Shown in pieces: positions 50,208 to 59,103 of a stretch of DNA of 64,000 bases. The notes beneath the pieces were generated by a model. That model ran no database searches. It worked only from the letters and a program-made list of their open reading frames with translations, and was not told the DNA's origin. The stretch covers positions 1,116,001 to 1,180,000 of the forward strand of contig CAVPKH010000004.1 of assembly GCA_963705635.1 (NCBI GenBank), given 5' to 3'. The position numbers and the translations under genes are program-made. This stretch comes from VRUE01 sp963705635 (GTDB lineage: Bacteria > Actinomycetota > Thermoleophilia > Solirubrobacterales > 70-9). The first letter of the stretch is position 1. Every line of letters begins with the position of its first letter.

Positions 50208-51518
50208 ATGGCCGACTACCGCGCGGCCGAGATAGTCCGAACGCCGTGGGGGGACGCTGAAACGCTGCGCGAGCGCAAGCTGCGGCCGGGCCGGCGGCTG
50301 CCGGCAGAAGAGGTGGCGCGGAACCAGCGGGAGCGACTCTTTGCGGCGCTGGTTGCCGTGGTCGCCGAGAAGGGCTACGAGGCGACTCGCGTGGCCGATC
50401 TGCTCGAGCTCTCGGGCGTGTCGCGCAGCGCCTTCTACGAGCACTTCAGCGACAAGCAAGCCTGCCTCTTGGCGGCGGTCAACGCCTTCGTCGGCCCGAC
50501 GATCGGCGCGATCGGCGCGGCCAATGGCAATCCCACCGGCGAGCAGCGGGCGCGGGCCGCGCTTACCGCCCTGGTCCAGCAGATCGTCAGCCAGCCGGCG
50601 GCCTCGCGGCTGTGCTTCGTCGAGATCTTCGCCGCGGGGCCCGAGGCCGTCGAAGAGATCGACCGGGCAACCGATGCCTGTCAGGGCTTCGTCTCGGCCA
50701 CGCTCGACGAGACGCCCGGACACGAGCAGATGCCGCCCGAGGTCGTGCGGGCGATGATCGGCGGGCTGCGCAAGGTGATCCACACGCGCCTCTACCGCGG
50801 CGAGGAGGCGGAGCTGCCCGAGCTGATCCCGCAGATGTGGGACTGGGTGATGTCGTATCTGCCGCCGCCGCAGCCGCTGCGCCGGCCGCGCAGCCGGCCA
50901 CCGCAGAGCGCGGCGCGCTCGGACGGTTACGACCCGGCGGAGCGCATCCTGCGCGCCCTCGCCTCGGTCGTCGCCGAGAAGGGCTACCCGGCGATGACGG
51001 TCGGCGACATCGCCGCCCGCGCCTCGATCTCCCTCTCCACCTTCTACGCGAACTTCGCCGACAGGGAGGAGGCGATGCTGGCCGCGGTCGACAGCGGCTC
51101 CGCCCAGATGCTGGCGACGACGCTGCCGGCTTTCCGCCGCGCCCCCGACTGGCCGCACGCGGTGCGCGGCGCCTTCGGCTCGATGTTCGCCTTCTGCGCG
51201 GCGGAGCGGGAGTACACGACGCTGGGCGCGGTCGACGTCTACGCGGCGGGAAAGCGGGCGCTGGCGCAGCGCGATCAGGTGATGACGGGAATGGAGGCGC
51301 TGCTGATTCCCGGCTACGAACGCAAGCCCGACGCCAGCCCGATCGCCGCCGAGGCGATCGGCGGCGCGATCTACTCGATGATCTACGACCAGGTCAAACG
51401 CGGCGGCCCCGAGAGCATGCAGGAGATCGCCCCGCTTGCCGCCTACGTCACCCTCGCCCCCTTCCTCGGCGCCGAGGAAGCCTGCGCCGTGGCCAACGGC
51501 GACGGCCGTGGCCGCTAG
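50208..51518 (+). CDS. Tandem TetR-family regulator (two TetR units fused)
   Basis: The protein has 436 residues with two complete TetR helix-turn-helix domains. The first, at about residues 40-90, is VAVVAEKGYEATRVADLLEL followed by SRSAFYEHFSDKQACLLAA. The second, at about 245-300, is ASVVAEKGYPAMTVGDIAAR followed by SLSTFYANFADREEAMLAA. Each is followed by its own helical ligand-binding region. Normal TetR proteins are 200 residues and dimerise, so this chain may act as a built-in heterodimer. GGAGG precedes the ATG. A palindrome upstream is a likely operator. Targets are unknown. Confidence 0.88.
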   Translation: MADYRAAEIVRTPWGDAETLRERKLRPGRRLPAEEVARNQRERLFAALVAVVAEKGYEATRVADLLELSGVSRSAFYEHFSDKQACLLAAVNAFVGPTIGAIGAANGNPTGEQRARAALTALVQQIVSQPAASRLCFVEIFAAGPEAVEEIDRATDACQGFVSATLDETPGHEQMPPEVVRAMIGGLRKVIHTRLYRGEEAELPELIPQMWDWVMSYLPPPQPLRRPRSRPPQSAARSDGYDPAERILRALASVVAEKGYPAMTVGDIAARASISLSTFYANFADREEAMLAAVDSGSAQMLATTLPAFRRAPDWPHAVRGAFGSMFAFCAAEREYTTLGAVDVYAAGKRALAQRDQVMTGMEALLIPGYERKPDASPIAAEAIGGAIYSMIYDQVKRGGPESMQEIAPLAAYVTLAPFLGAEEACAVANGDGRGR

Positions 51519-53255
51519 CTAGCGCCTTTCGCCGCGAGCCGCGTTGCCGAGGCCGTCCACGGGGTGGCCGTGTTTGGCGATGCTGCAGAGGTCGGGGGCC
51601 GGGTCGAAGGAATCGGTGAGCGCGCGGCCGGCGGGGCGCCCGTGGATCGGCTTGCCCGGCTTCGCGGCCCTGCCGCGGCCGCACTGGACCGATTCGTCGC
51701 GGACGCCGTCGCGAGCGTCGATCACGTCGTCACCGCCTTCCCCGTAGAAGCGGTCGACGCCGGGCTGGCCCAGCATCGCGTTGGGGCCGCCGTCGCCGAC
51801 GAGGATGTCGTTGTCGAAGGAGCCCTCCATGTCCTCGTCGGTCGGTGAGAGGTGGACCTTGTGGCAGCCGCGAACCGCGTCGATCCAGGCTGAGTGAGCC
51901 GGGAAGGAGATGTGGAGGACGCCCGGATGGGCCGGCGTCTCGGCGAAGGAGGCATCGTCGCGACCGGGGCCACCGACGATGGCGCCGCCGGCGCAACCGC
52001 CTCCCGCGGCGAGAAGATCGCCGTCGGGGCCGCCGTAGAGGAAAGTGGGGCCGGGCCTGCTGCCGATCAGCCCGTCAGCTCCGGCGCCGCCGTAGAGACG
52101 GTCGCTGCCGTAGCCGCCCTCGATCAGGTCGTCCTCGGCGCCACCGCGAATCGTGTCGTTGCCGAGCCCGCCGGCGATGCGAACGTTCTGGGCCGCCGCA
52201 AGCGAGCCTTCGACCAGCAAGCTGTCGCGGCCGGGCCCGAGATCCGCCATGAACCAGCGGGGCGGCCCGCCGCTGGGGCAGCTCACCTGCACAGCGCTGA
52301 GCCGGTAGCAACCCGGCCCGATCGCGATGCCCTTGGCGGCGCTGATGCCGAAGGTCGACCTGGCCTCGTCGAAGGCCACCGTGAAGTGATCCGGCCCGCC
52401 GCCGCCGACGAGCTCGAGCCCGCCGCCTCCGCCGGGGGTCGGGTCGAGTTCGACGTAGGCAGAGGCGTCGAGCTTGCCTTCCGGCCCGCATGAGCTGGTG
52501 CGGCCTTTGGCCCCGTTGCAGCGATCGTTCCCCTGTCCGCCGACCAGTTCGTCCTCGCCGCCGCCGCCGCGGATGACGTCCTTGCCGGCACCGCCATCGA
52601 TGGCGTTGTTGAGGAGGTTGCCGATCAGGACGTCGTCAAAGGCCGAGCCTTCGAGGCTCTCGAAGCGGAAGAGGCGGTCGTGACCGTCGCCCCGGGACCG
52701 GTGGGCGGCGAGCGAAGCGTGCACGCCGCCGTTGCGGCCGGAGCCGACGTCGGTGGCGAAGGAGGCGATGTCGCCGTAGCCAGGCCCTCCGTCCATGCGG
52801 TCGTAGCCGTAGTCGCCGTGGACCAGGTCGAAGTTGCCGGGGCCGCCGCTGAGGGTGTCGATGCCAAGGCTGCCGGCGACCTCGTCGGCGTTGCCGGCCC
52901 CGCCAAGCAGCTTGTCGTCGCCGAGGTCGCCGACCACCTGGTCGGCGCTGCCGGCGCCGCCGTCGACGATGTCGTTGCCGCGCCCACCGTGGATCAGGTC
53001 CACCCCCGGCCCGCCGCAGAGCAAGTCGTTGCCGAGGCTGCCGGTGATGATGTCATCGCCGCCGCCGCCCCAGATCACGTCGCGCCCCGGCGTCCCCTGC
53101 AGGGTGTCGTGGCCGTCCGTACCGACGATCTTCGCCCGCCGCCCATGGCAGCGCGCGTCTTCTTCTTCGGCTTGGGGCGCGCCGACGCCAACGCTGACCG
53201 CGAACACCGCGAGCAACGCCAAGCCGGGTGCGACCCCCCTGGCGGGTCGTCTCAT
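51519..53255 (-). CDS. Secreted RTX-type calcium-binding repeat protein
   Basis: After a signal peptide (APGLALLAVFAVSVGVGAP) the protein has two blocks of RTX nonapeptide-like repeats (GGGGDDIITG, GGRGNDIVDGG, GGAGADGLIG, with GGxGxD cores), separated by a beta-rich region. Such repeats bind calcium and fold into a parallel beta-roll outside the cell. No enzymatic domain is recognised, so the function is unknown. Its stop is directly next to the stop of the tandem TetR gene. Confidence 0.88.
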   Translation of the reverse strand: MRRPARGVAPGLALLAVFAVSVGVGAPQAEEEDARCHGRRAKIVGTDGHDTLQGTPGRDVIWGGGGDDIITGSLGNDLLCGGPGVDLIHGGRGNDIVDGGAGSADQVVGDLGDDKLLGGAGNADEVAGSLGIDTLSGGPGNFDLVHGDYGYDRMDGGPGYGDIASFATDVGSGRNGGVHASLAAHRSRGDGHDRLFRFESLEGSAFDDVLIGNLLNNAIDGGAGKDVIRGGGGEDELVGGQGNDRCNGAKGRTSSCGPEGKLDASAYVELDPTPGGGGGLELVGGGGPDHFTVAFDEARSTFGISAAKGIAIGPGCYRLSAVQVSCPSGGPPRWFMADLGPGRDSLLVEGSLAAAQNVRIAGGLGNDTIRGGAEDDLIEGGYGSDRLYGGAGADGLIGSRPGPTFLYGGPDGDLLAAGGGCAGGAIVGGPGRDDASFAETPAHPGVLHISFPAHSAWIDAVRGCHKVHLSPTDEDMEGSFDNDILVGDGGPNAMLGQPGVDRFYGEGGDDVIDARDGVRDESVQCGRGRAAKPGKPIHGRPAGRALTDSFDPAPDLCSIAKHGHPVDGLGNAARGERR

Positions 53256-53291
53256 CTAAGCGGTGATGGTAATCGCCGGCGCGGAGGGCGC

Positions 53292-54734
53292 CTATTCCAA
53301 ATTGATCATCACGTGCTTGATCTCGGTGTAGTCCTCGAGCGCGTAGACGGACAGGTCCTTGCCGTAGCCGGACTGCTTGAAGCCGCCGTGCGGCATCTCG
53401 GAGACGAGCGGGATGTGGTCGTTGATCCAGACGCAGCCGAACTCGAGCGCGTTGGCGACCCGCATCGCGCGGCCGACGTCACGGGTCCAGACCGAGGAGG
53501 CGAGCCCGTAGCGGGTGCCGTTGGCCCACTCGATCGCCTTCGCCTCGTCGCTGAAGGGCTGCACCGTGATCACCGGGCCGAAGATCTCGTCCTGGATCAT
53601 CTCGTCGCCCTGCTCGAGGCCGGCGACGACGGCGGGCTCGAGGAAGAAGCCGGGCAGGTCGGGTTGGACGCCGCCGGTGACGACCTCGGCGTTGCCGGGC
53701 TTGCGCTCGAGGAAGCCCTCAACCCGCTCGCGCTGGCGCTGGGAGTTGAGCGGCCCGAGGGTGGTGTCGGCGGACATCGTGTCGCCGAGAACCAGTCCCT
53801 TCGCTTCGCCGGTGAGGCCGCTGACGACGTCGTCGTAGATGCTCTTGGAGGCGAGCACGCGGGTCGCCGCCGTGCAGTCCTGGCCAGCGTTGTAGTAGCC
53901 GGTGCCGGCGATCGTCTCCATCGCCGCCTCCATGTCGGCGTCGTCGAAGATCACCACCGGGGCCTTGCCGCCAAGCTCGAGGTGAACGCGCTTCAGCGTG
54001 TCGGCGGCCGCCTTGGCGATCCACTTGCCGGTCGGCGGTGAACCGGTCAGGCAGACCATCGCCACGTCGTCGTGGGTGACCAGCTCGGCGCCGGTCGGAT
54101 CGCCGTGTCCGCCGATCGCGTTGAGGACGCCGGGTGGCAGCAGCTCGGCGCACCACTGGGCGAAGAGCAGGGTGGTGAGCGGCGTCGTCTCGGCCGGCTT
54201 GAGGACGATCGTGTTGCCGGCGGCGAGCGCCGGGCCGATCTTCCAGATCGCCATCATCAGCGGGTAGTTCCAGGGCGTGATCTGGCCCACCACGCCAATC
54301 GGCTCGCGGCGGACGAAGGAGGTGTGGCCCTCCATGTACTCGCCCGCGGCGCGCCCCTCCATCGTGCGCGCGGCGCCGGCGAAGAAGCGCAGGTTGTCGG
54401 CCATCACCGGGATTTCGTCCTCGATCACGGCGCCGCGCGGCTTGCCGGCGTCGACCGCTTCGAGGTCGGCGATCTGCTCGCCGCGCTCCTCGATCATCTC
54501 GGCCAGGCGCAGCAGCGCCCGCGCCCGTTCGCCGGGCGGGGTCGCCGCCCAGGCGGGGAAGGCGGCCTTGGCCGCGGCGACCGCGGAGTCGACGTCGGCC
54601 TTGGTCGAGAGCGGCGCCTCGGCGATCACCTCGCCGGTGGCCGGATTGACCACGTCCTCCATGCCACCCTCGGCGGGGTCCACCGCCTTGCCGCCGATGA
54701 AGTTCCTCAGCTTCGTCTTTGCCGCGGTCGCCAT
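53292..54734 (-). CDS. Gamma-aminobutyraldehyde dehydrogenase-type aldehyde dehydrogenase
   Basis: The protein has 480 residues with the NAD-binding GSPPTGKWIAKAAADTLKRV, the catalytic Glu in LELGGKAPVVIF and the catalytic Cys in YYNAGQDCTAATR. The latter is the signature of gamma-aminobutyraldehyde dehydrogenases (PatD/YdcW type). ATG 54734 overlaps the alanine dehydrogenase stop, and GTG 54737 is an alternative. It would oxidise 4-aminobutanal to GABA, the second step of putrescine breakdown in this cluster. Confidence 0.88.
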   Translation of the reverse strand: MATAAKTKLRNFIGGKAVDPAEGGMEDVVNPATGEVIAEAPLSTKADVDSAVAAAKAAFPAWAATPPGERARALLRLAEMIEERGEQIADLEAVDAGKPRGAVIEDEIPVMADNLRFFAGAARTMEGRAAGEYMEGHTSFVRREPIGVVGQITPWNYPLMMAIWKIGPALAAGNTIVLKPAETTPLTTLLFAQWCAELLPPGVLNAIGGHGDPTGAELVTHDDVAMVCLTGSPPTGKWIAKAAADTLKRVHLELGGKAPVVIFDDADMEAAMETIAGTGYYNAGQDCTAATRVLASKSIYDDVVSGLTGEAKGLVLGDTMSADTTLGPLNSQRQRERVEGFLERKPGNAEVVTGGVQPDLPGFFLEPAVVAGLEQGDEMIQDEIFGPVITVQPFSDEAKAIEWANGTRYGLASSVWTRDVGRAMRVANALEFGCVWINDHIPLVSEMPHGGFKQSGYGKDLSVYALEDYTEIKHVMINLE

Positions 54735-55936
54735 CACTCGCTCGCCTCCAAACGTTGGGGCCGATGGGCCGATTCCCCACCATATACGTGGGTTTCAGGC
54801 CCATCGGCGGGCTGTTTCTCTAGTTCGAGGGCCTCCTCGACTGGGAGGCAGTCCAGCTCGACCGCTTCGGCCACCGCCGGGTGGGTCACTTTGCCGGCAG
54901 CCACGTTGACGCCGGGGCGCAGCCCGGGGTCGCGCCGGATCGCGCCAGCGACGCCCTCGTCAGCGAGGGCGATCGCGTAGGGCAGGGTCGCGTTGGTGAG
55001 GGCGTGGGTCGAGGTGATCGGCACCGCGCCGGGCATGTTTGCGACGCAGTAGTGAATGATCCCGTCGACCTCGAAGGTCGGCTCTTGGTGGGTCGTCGGG
55101 CGCGAGGTCTCGAAGCAGCCCCCCTGGTCGATCGCAACGTCGACCAGCACCGCGCCGGGCTTCATCAGCGCCAGCTGCTCGCGGCGCACGACGAAGGGCG
55201 CGCGGGCGCCGTGGACGAGAACGGCGCCGATCACCAGGTCGGCGCGCGGCAGCATCTCCTCTACCGCCAGCGTGGTCGAGTAGACGGTCGAGCAGCGCCC
55301 GCCGAAGGCGGTCTCGAGCTCGCGCAGCCGGTCGATCGATTTGTCGAAGACGAAGACGTCGGCCTCCATGCCGATCGCGATGAAGGCGGCGTTCATGCCG
55401 ACCACGCCGCCGCCGATCACCATCACGTTGGCGGCAGCGACGCCGGGGACGCCACCGAGCAGGATGCCGCGGCCACCGAGCGGCTTCTCCAGCATGAAGG
55501 CGCCGGCCTGGGTGGCGATCTTGCCGGCGATCTCGCTCATCGGCGCCAGCAGCGGCAGGCGACCGCGAGAGTCCTCGACCGTCTCGTAGGCGACGCAGGT
55601 GGCGCCGGAGTCGCAGAGGCCGCGAGTCAGCTCGGGGTCGGGGGCGAGGTGCAGATAGGTGAAGAGGAGCTGGCCGGGGCGCAGCATCGCGACCTCGGGC
55701 GCCTGCGGCTCCTTCACCTTCAGCACCATCTCGGCCTCGGCGAAGACGGCAGCCGCGTCGGGGGCGATGCGGGCTCCCTGCGCCTCGAACTGGTCGTCGG
55801 CGATCGCGCTGCCCTCGCCAGCGCCGGCCTCGACCAGCACCTCGTGGCCGTGCTCGACCATCTCGCGCACGCCCGCCGGCGTGATCGCAACCCGGTACTC
55901 GGCGGGCTTGATCTCGGTTGGTATCCCGATCCTCAT
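54734..55936 (-). CDS. ald: Alanine dehydrogenase
   Basis: From ATG 55936 (MRIGIPTEIKPAEYRVAITP) the N-terminal catalytic domain, the NAD-binding VMVIGGGVVGMNAAFIAIGM and the segment VDVAIDQGGCFETSRPTTH are all typical of Ald. At 400 residues it is about 30 longer than usual. The extra C-terminal residues are encoded by palindrome E8 and neighbouring sequence. It converts L-alanine to pyruvate and ammonia, which would recycle the alanine made by the aminotransferase of the cluster. It overlaps pucR by ATGA. Confidence 0.95.
   Translation of the reverse strand: MRIGIPTEIKPAEYRVAITPAGVREMVEHGHEVLVEAGAGEGSAIADDQFEAQGARIAPDAAAVFAEAEMVLKVKEPQAPEVAMLRPGQLLFTYLHLAPDPELTRGLCDSGATCVAYETVEDSRGRLPLLAPMSEIAGKIATQAGAFMLEKPLGGRGILLGGVPGVAAANVMVIGGGVVGMNAAFIAIGMEADVFVFDKSIDRLRELETAFGGRCSTVYSTTLAVEEMLPRADLVIGAVLVHGARAPFVVRREQLALMKPGAVLVDVAIDQGGCFETSRPTTHQEPTFEVDGIIHYCVANMPGAVPITSTHALTNATLPYAIALADEGVAGAIRRDPGLRPGVNVAAGKVTHPAVAEAVELDCLPVEEALELEKQPADGPETHVYGGESAHRPQRLEASE
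54760..54808. repeat. Palindrome E8, inside the 3' end of ald
   Basis: Arms GCCGATGGGCC (54760-54770) and GGCCCATCGGC (54798-54808) are perfect. The centre folds CCCAC/GTGGG around CATATAC. It is read as part of the extra C-terminal residues of alanine dehydrogenase (about ADGPETHVYGGESAHRPQ). The CATAT loop resembles that of C1. Confidence 0.7.
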
Positions 55937-57489
55937 TTCACCAGCTCCCTCGCTCGCAGGGCCAGCCAGAACTCGATCCGATCGTGGGCGCGCGAGAGGT
56001 CGCGACCGGTCAGCTCCTCGACTTTGCGCATCCGGTAGCGCAGCGTGTGGCGGTGGCAGTAGACCTCGCGGGCGGCCCGCTCCCACTGGCCGTTCTGCTC
56101 GATGAAGGCCTCCAGGGAGCGCAGCAGCTCACCGCCGTACTCCTCGTCGCCCTCCTCGATCGGGCCGAGGACGCTGTCGCAATAGAGCTCCAGGGCCTCG
56201 TCGTCCTGGATCGAGAGCAGCAGGGTGAAGGCGCCGAGGTCACGCCACGAAGCCACCTCGGGAGCGGTGCCGTTGCCGATCGCGGTCGCCTCCAGCGCGC
56301 AGCGGGCCTCGTGGAAGGAATGGCGCAAGTTCTCGGGTGGAGCCGGGCGACTGGCGGCGGCGCGAACCGTGCCGCGGTCGACTGTGAGGGCCTTGCGGGC
56401 GTCAGCGGCGAGGTCGACGGGGTCGCGATCGGCCGCGTCGACGACCGCGCAGAGCAGCTCGCGGCGACCGCTGGCATGGGGCGCGACCACGGCCGGACAG
56501 GCGTCGGCGGCCAGCGCCCGCTCCAGCACCGGCTCGGCCGCGGCCGGATCGTCGAGGGCGAAGACGAGCACGGCGGCCTCGTCGCCGATGCCGAAGGGCT
56601 CGAGGCGGCGACGCAGCTCGGAGGGCTCCAAGCGCCCGCCGAGGGCGCCGGCGAGGACGTCGCCGGCGAGGCGCCGCTCGGTCTCCCGCGCGACCCGGCG
56701 CCGCATCAGCTCGAGCGCGACGACGGCGACCGCCTGCTGCAGGATCAGCCGCTCGAAATCGCCAAGCCCGCCCGAGTCACGGACGATCACCACCCAGGCC
56801 TGCGGCGGCCCGCCCCCGGGCGAGATCACGGGGTGGGCGAGGGCGCGGCCGGCGACCGCCGGGTGGGCGGGAACGAAGGGGTGCGCGTCGGCGGTGTGGG
56901 ACAGCGCTTCCTCGCGGATCGCCTTCACCGCCTCGGCCGAAAGCTGGCGGCGGAAGCCGCGGCCGGCGAGGCGCTCGCCACGACCGCCGAGGATCGCCAC
57001 CGTGCCGCCGACCGCGGAGGAGATCGTCGCGACGATCTCCTCCAGGCCACGCTCTTCCAGAACCAGGCGCTCGAGCCGCCGCTGCACGGCGATGCCGCGC
57101 TGCAGCACCTCGTACTGCTCGTTGACGAGACGGGCGAAGGCCTTCTCGGTGATCGCGATGAACGGGGTCGAGTAGGGGACCTCGAAGAGCGGGAAATCCC
57201 GTTTCTTGGCCTCCTCCAGCAGCGCTTTCGGGATCTTGTCGTGGCTGAAGCCGGTGCCGAAGCCGAGGCCGGCGAGGTTGCTGTCGGCGAGCAGCCGGAC
57301 GAAGGCGCGCTGCTTGGCGGCGCTGCCGAGCGGGATGCCCGTCGTCAGCATCAGCTCACCGCCGGAGAGCCACGGCGTCGGGTCCTCGAGCTCGGAGATG
57401 TGGACCCAGCGCACCGGCGCCTCGGCCGCGTGGGTGCCCGCTGCGAGGTCCAGATCGAGCTCGTCGAGCAGGCTTTGGACGGTGAGCAT
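55933..57489 (-). CDS. PucR-family transcriptional regulator
   Basis: From ATG 57489 (MLTVQSLLDELDLDLAAG) the protein has the PucR N-terminal domain (residues 1-120), a GGDEF-like middle region and a C-terminal HTH_30 domain (REVYCHRHTLRYRMRKVEEL). PucR regulators control purine, amine and amino-acid degradation genes, usually by ligand-dependent activation. It lies in the middle of the amine catabolic operon and is the likely regulator of it and of the divergent permease. GC content is high and the length (518 residues) is normal. Confidence 0.92.
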   Translation of the reverse strand: MLTVQSLLDELDLDLAAGTHAAEAPVRWVHISELEDPTPWLSGGELMLTTGIPLGSAAKQRAFVRLLADSNLAGLGFGTGFSHDKIPKALLEEAKKRDFPLFEVPYSTPFIAITEKAFARLVNEQYEVLQRGIAVQRRLERLVLEERGLEEIVATISSAVGGTVAILGGRGERLAGRGFRRQLSAEAVKAIREEALSHTADAHPFVPAHPAVAGRALAHPVISPGGGPPQAWVVIVRDSGGLGDFERLILQQAVAVVALELMRRRVARETERRLAGDVLAGALGGRLEPSELRRRLEPFGIGDEAAVLVFALDDPAAAEPVLERALAADACPAVVAPHASGRRELLCAVVDAADRDPVDLAADARKALTVDRGTVRAAASRPAPPENLRHSFHEARCALEATAIGNGTAPEVASWRDLGAFTLLLSIQDDEALELYCDSVLGPIEEGDEEYGGELLRSLEAFIEQNGQWERAAREVYCHRHTLRYRMRKVEELTGRDLSRAHDRIEFWLALRARELVK

Positions 57490-57497
57490 GTGCGCGC

Positions 57498-58883
57498 CTA
57501 TAGTCGGACCCGCTCCCACGCCTCACTGAGGACGCCGTGCAGGACCTCGTGGATCTCTTCGAACTGCTCCGTATCGGCGATCAGCGGTGGCGCGAGCTGG
57601 ACGACGGGGTCGCCGCGATCGTCGGCGCGGCAGATCAGCCCGCGCCCGTAGAGCTCAGCGGAGAGGAAGCCGCGCAGCAGCTGCTCGGACTCCTCGTCGT
57701 CAAAGCTCTCCTTGGTCTCGCGGTCCTTGACCAGCTCGATCGCCTGGAAGTAGCCGGCGCCGCGCACGTCGCCGACGATCGGGATGTCGTACAGCGTCTC
57801 CAGCATCTGGCGGAACTCGCCTTCCTTGGCGAGGACGTGGCCACAGAGGTCCTCGCGCTCGAAGATGTCGAGGTTGGCCATCGCCACCGCCGAAGCGAGC
57901 GGATGGCCGGCGAAGGTGAAGCCATGGGCGAAGGATGCGTCGCCCTCCATGAACGGCGCCGCGACGGCGTCGGAGGCGATCAGGGCGCCCATCGGCGCGT
58001 AGGCCGAGGTCAGCGCCTTGGCCACGGTGATGATGTCGGGGACGTAGCCGAAGCGTTCGCAACCGAAGTAGTGGCCGAGGCGGCCCCAGGCGCAGATCAC
58101 CTCGTCGGAGATCATCAGCACGTCGTAGCGGTCGCAGATCTCGCGCACCCGCTCGAAGTACCCGTCCGGCGGCACGATGCAACCACCGGCGTTCTGGACC
58201 GGCTCGAGGATCACCGCGGCGACCGTCTCCGGCCCCTCGAACTGGATCCGCTCCTCGATCGCGGTCGCCGCCCAGAGCGGCTGGCGGTCTTCCGGCCAGC
58301 GATAGATGTTGGTGTTGGGCACGTGGCAGCCGCCCGGGACGAGCGGCTCGAACTGGGAGCGCAGCTCGGTGATGCCAGTGGCCGAGAGCGCCCCCAGCGA
58401 AGTGCCGTGGTAGGCGATCTCGCGGGCGATCACCTTGTGCTTCTGGCCTTTGCCGAGCGCCCGGTGGTAGTTGCGGGCAAGCTTCAGCGCCGACTCGACC
58501 GACTCCGAGCCGCCGGAGGTGAAGAAGACGCGGTTGAGGTCGGCGGGGGCGAGCGAGGCGAGGCGAGCGGCGAGTTCGATCGCGCGTGGATGGGCGTAGC
58601 TCCAGAGCGTGTAGAAGTCGAGCTCTTCGACCTGGCGCGCCGCCGCCTCGCCAAGCTCGCTGCGGCCGTGGCCGGCGTTGACGCAGAAGAGGCCGGAGAG
58701 GCCGTCGAGGTAGCGCTTGCCGTGGTCGTCGTAGACGTAGCAGCCGTCGGCACGAACGATGATCGGGATCTCGTGATCGGCGCCGTAGGAGCCCATGCGC
58801 GAGAAGTGCATCCAGAGGTGGCGCTGGGCTAGCTCCTGCAGACCGGTGCTCACTTCCGAACCCGGCTGCGACACAACGGCCAT
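57498..58883 (-). CDS. Class III aminotransferase (putrescine/beta-alanine:pyruvate type)
   Basis: The protein has 461 residues. The fold-I class III motifs are FTSGGSESVESALKLARNYH, the Asp of LMISDEVICAWGRLG, and the PLP lysine in DIITVAKALTSAYAPMG, as in omega-amino-acid:pyruvate aminotransferases such as SpuC. With the adjacent GABA-aldehyde dehydrogenase and alanine dehydrogenase the likely reaction is putrescine + pyruvate to 4-aminobutanal + alanine; beta-alanine is an alternative donor. It lies 8 bp upstream of pucR. Confidence 0.92.
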   Translation of the reverse strand: MAVVSQPGSEVSTGLQELAQRHLWMHFSRMGSYGADHEIPIIVRADGCYVYDDHGKRYLDGLSGLFCVNAGHGRSELGEAAARQVEELDFYTLWSYAHPRAIELAARLASLAPADLNRVFFTSGGSESVESALKLARNYHRALGKGQKHKVIAREIAYHGTSLGALSATGITELRSQFEPLVPGGCHVPNTNIYRWPEDRQPLWAATAIEERIQFEGPETVAAVILEPVQNAGGCIVPPDGYFERVREICDRYDVLMISDEVICAWGRLGHYFGCERFGYVPDIITVAKALTSAYAPMGALIASDAVAAPFMEGDASFAHGFTFAGHPLASAVAMANLDIFEREDLCGHVLAKEGEFRQMLETLYDIPIVGDVRGAGYFQAIELVKDRETKESFDDEESEQLLRGFLSAELYGRGLICRADDRGDPVVQLAPPLIADTEQFEEIHEVLHGVLSEAWERVRL

Positions 58884-58937
58884 GTCAATCTCCTCTCATG
58901 CTTCGACGATATGGACAACGCTAGAACTGGTATAGCG

Positions 58938-59027
58938 CACTTGCAATGTTCACAAGGGCAAGTCCCAGGCGCTCACTTGTACAGACCGTACAAATAAAAG
59001 CACTGCTTTTGGGACATTCGCCACTTG
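58938..59027. promoter_or_regulatory. Candidate operator region between aminotransferase and permease
   Basis: The 220-bp divergent gap contains three CACTTG motifs (58938, 58974, 59022), an inverted repeat TTGTAC - 5 - GTACAA (58977-58993) and a CTTG - 9 - CAAG arrangement at about 58940-58956. It is AT-rich. These could be binding sites for the PucR-type regulator, as inference. Confidence 0.4.
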
Positions 59028-59103
59028 TGCAAAACGACAGACGGGCCTACCTTCAAACGGTCGCCGCAGATCATGCGGCTGGGTACGACGGAGAGGAGTT
59101 GGG

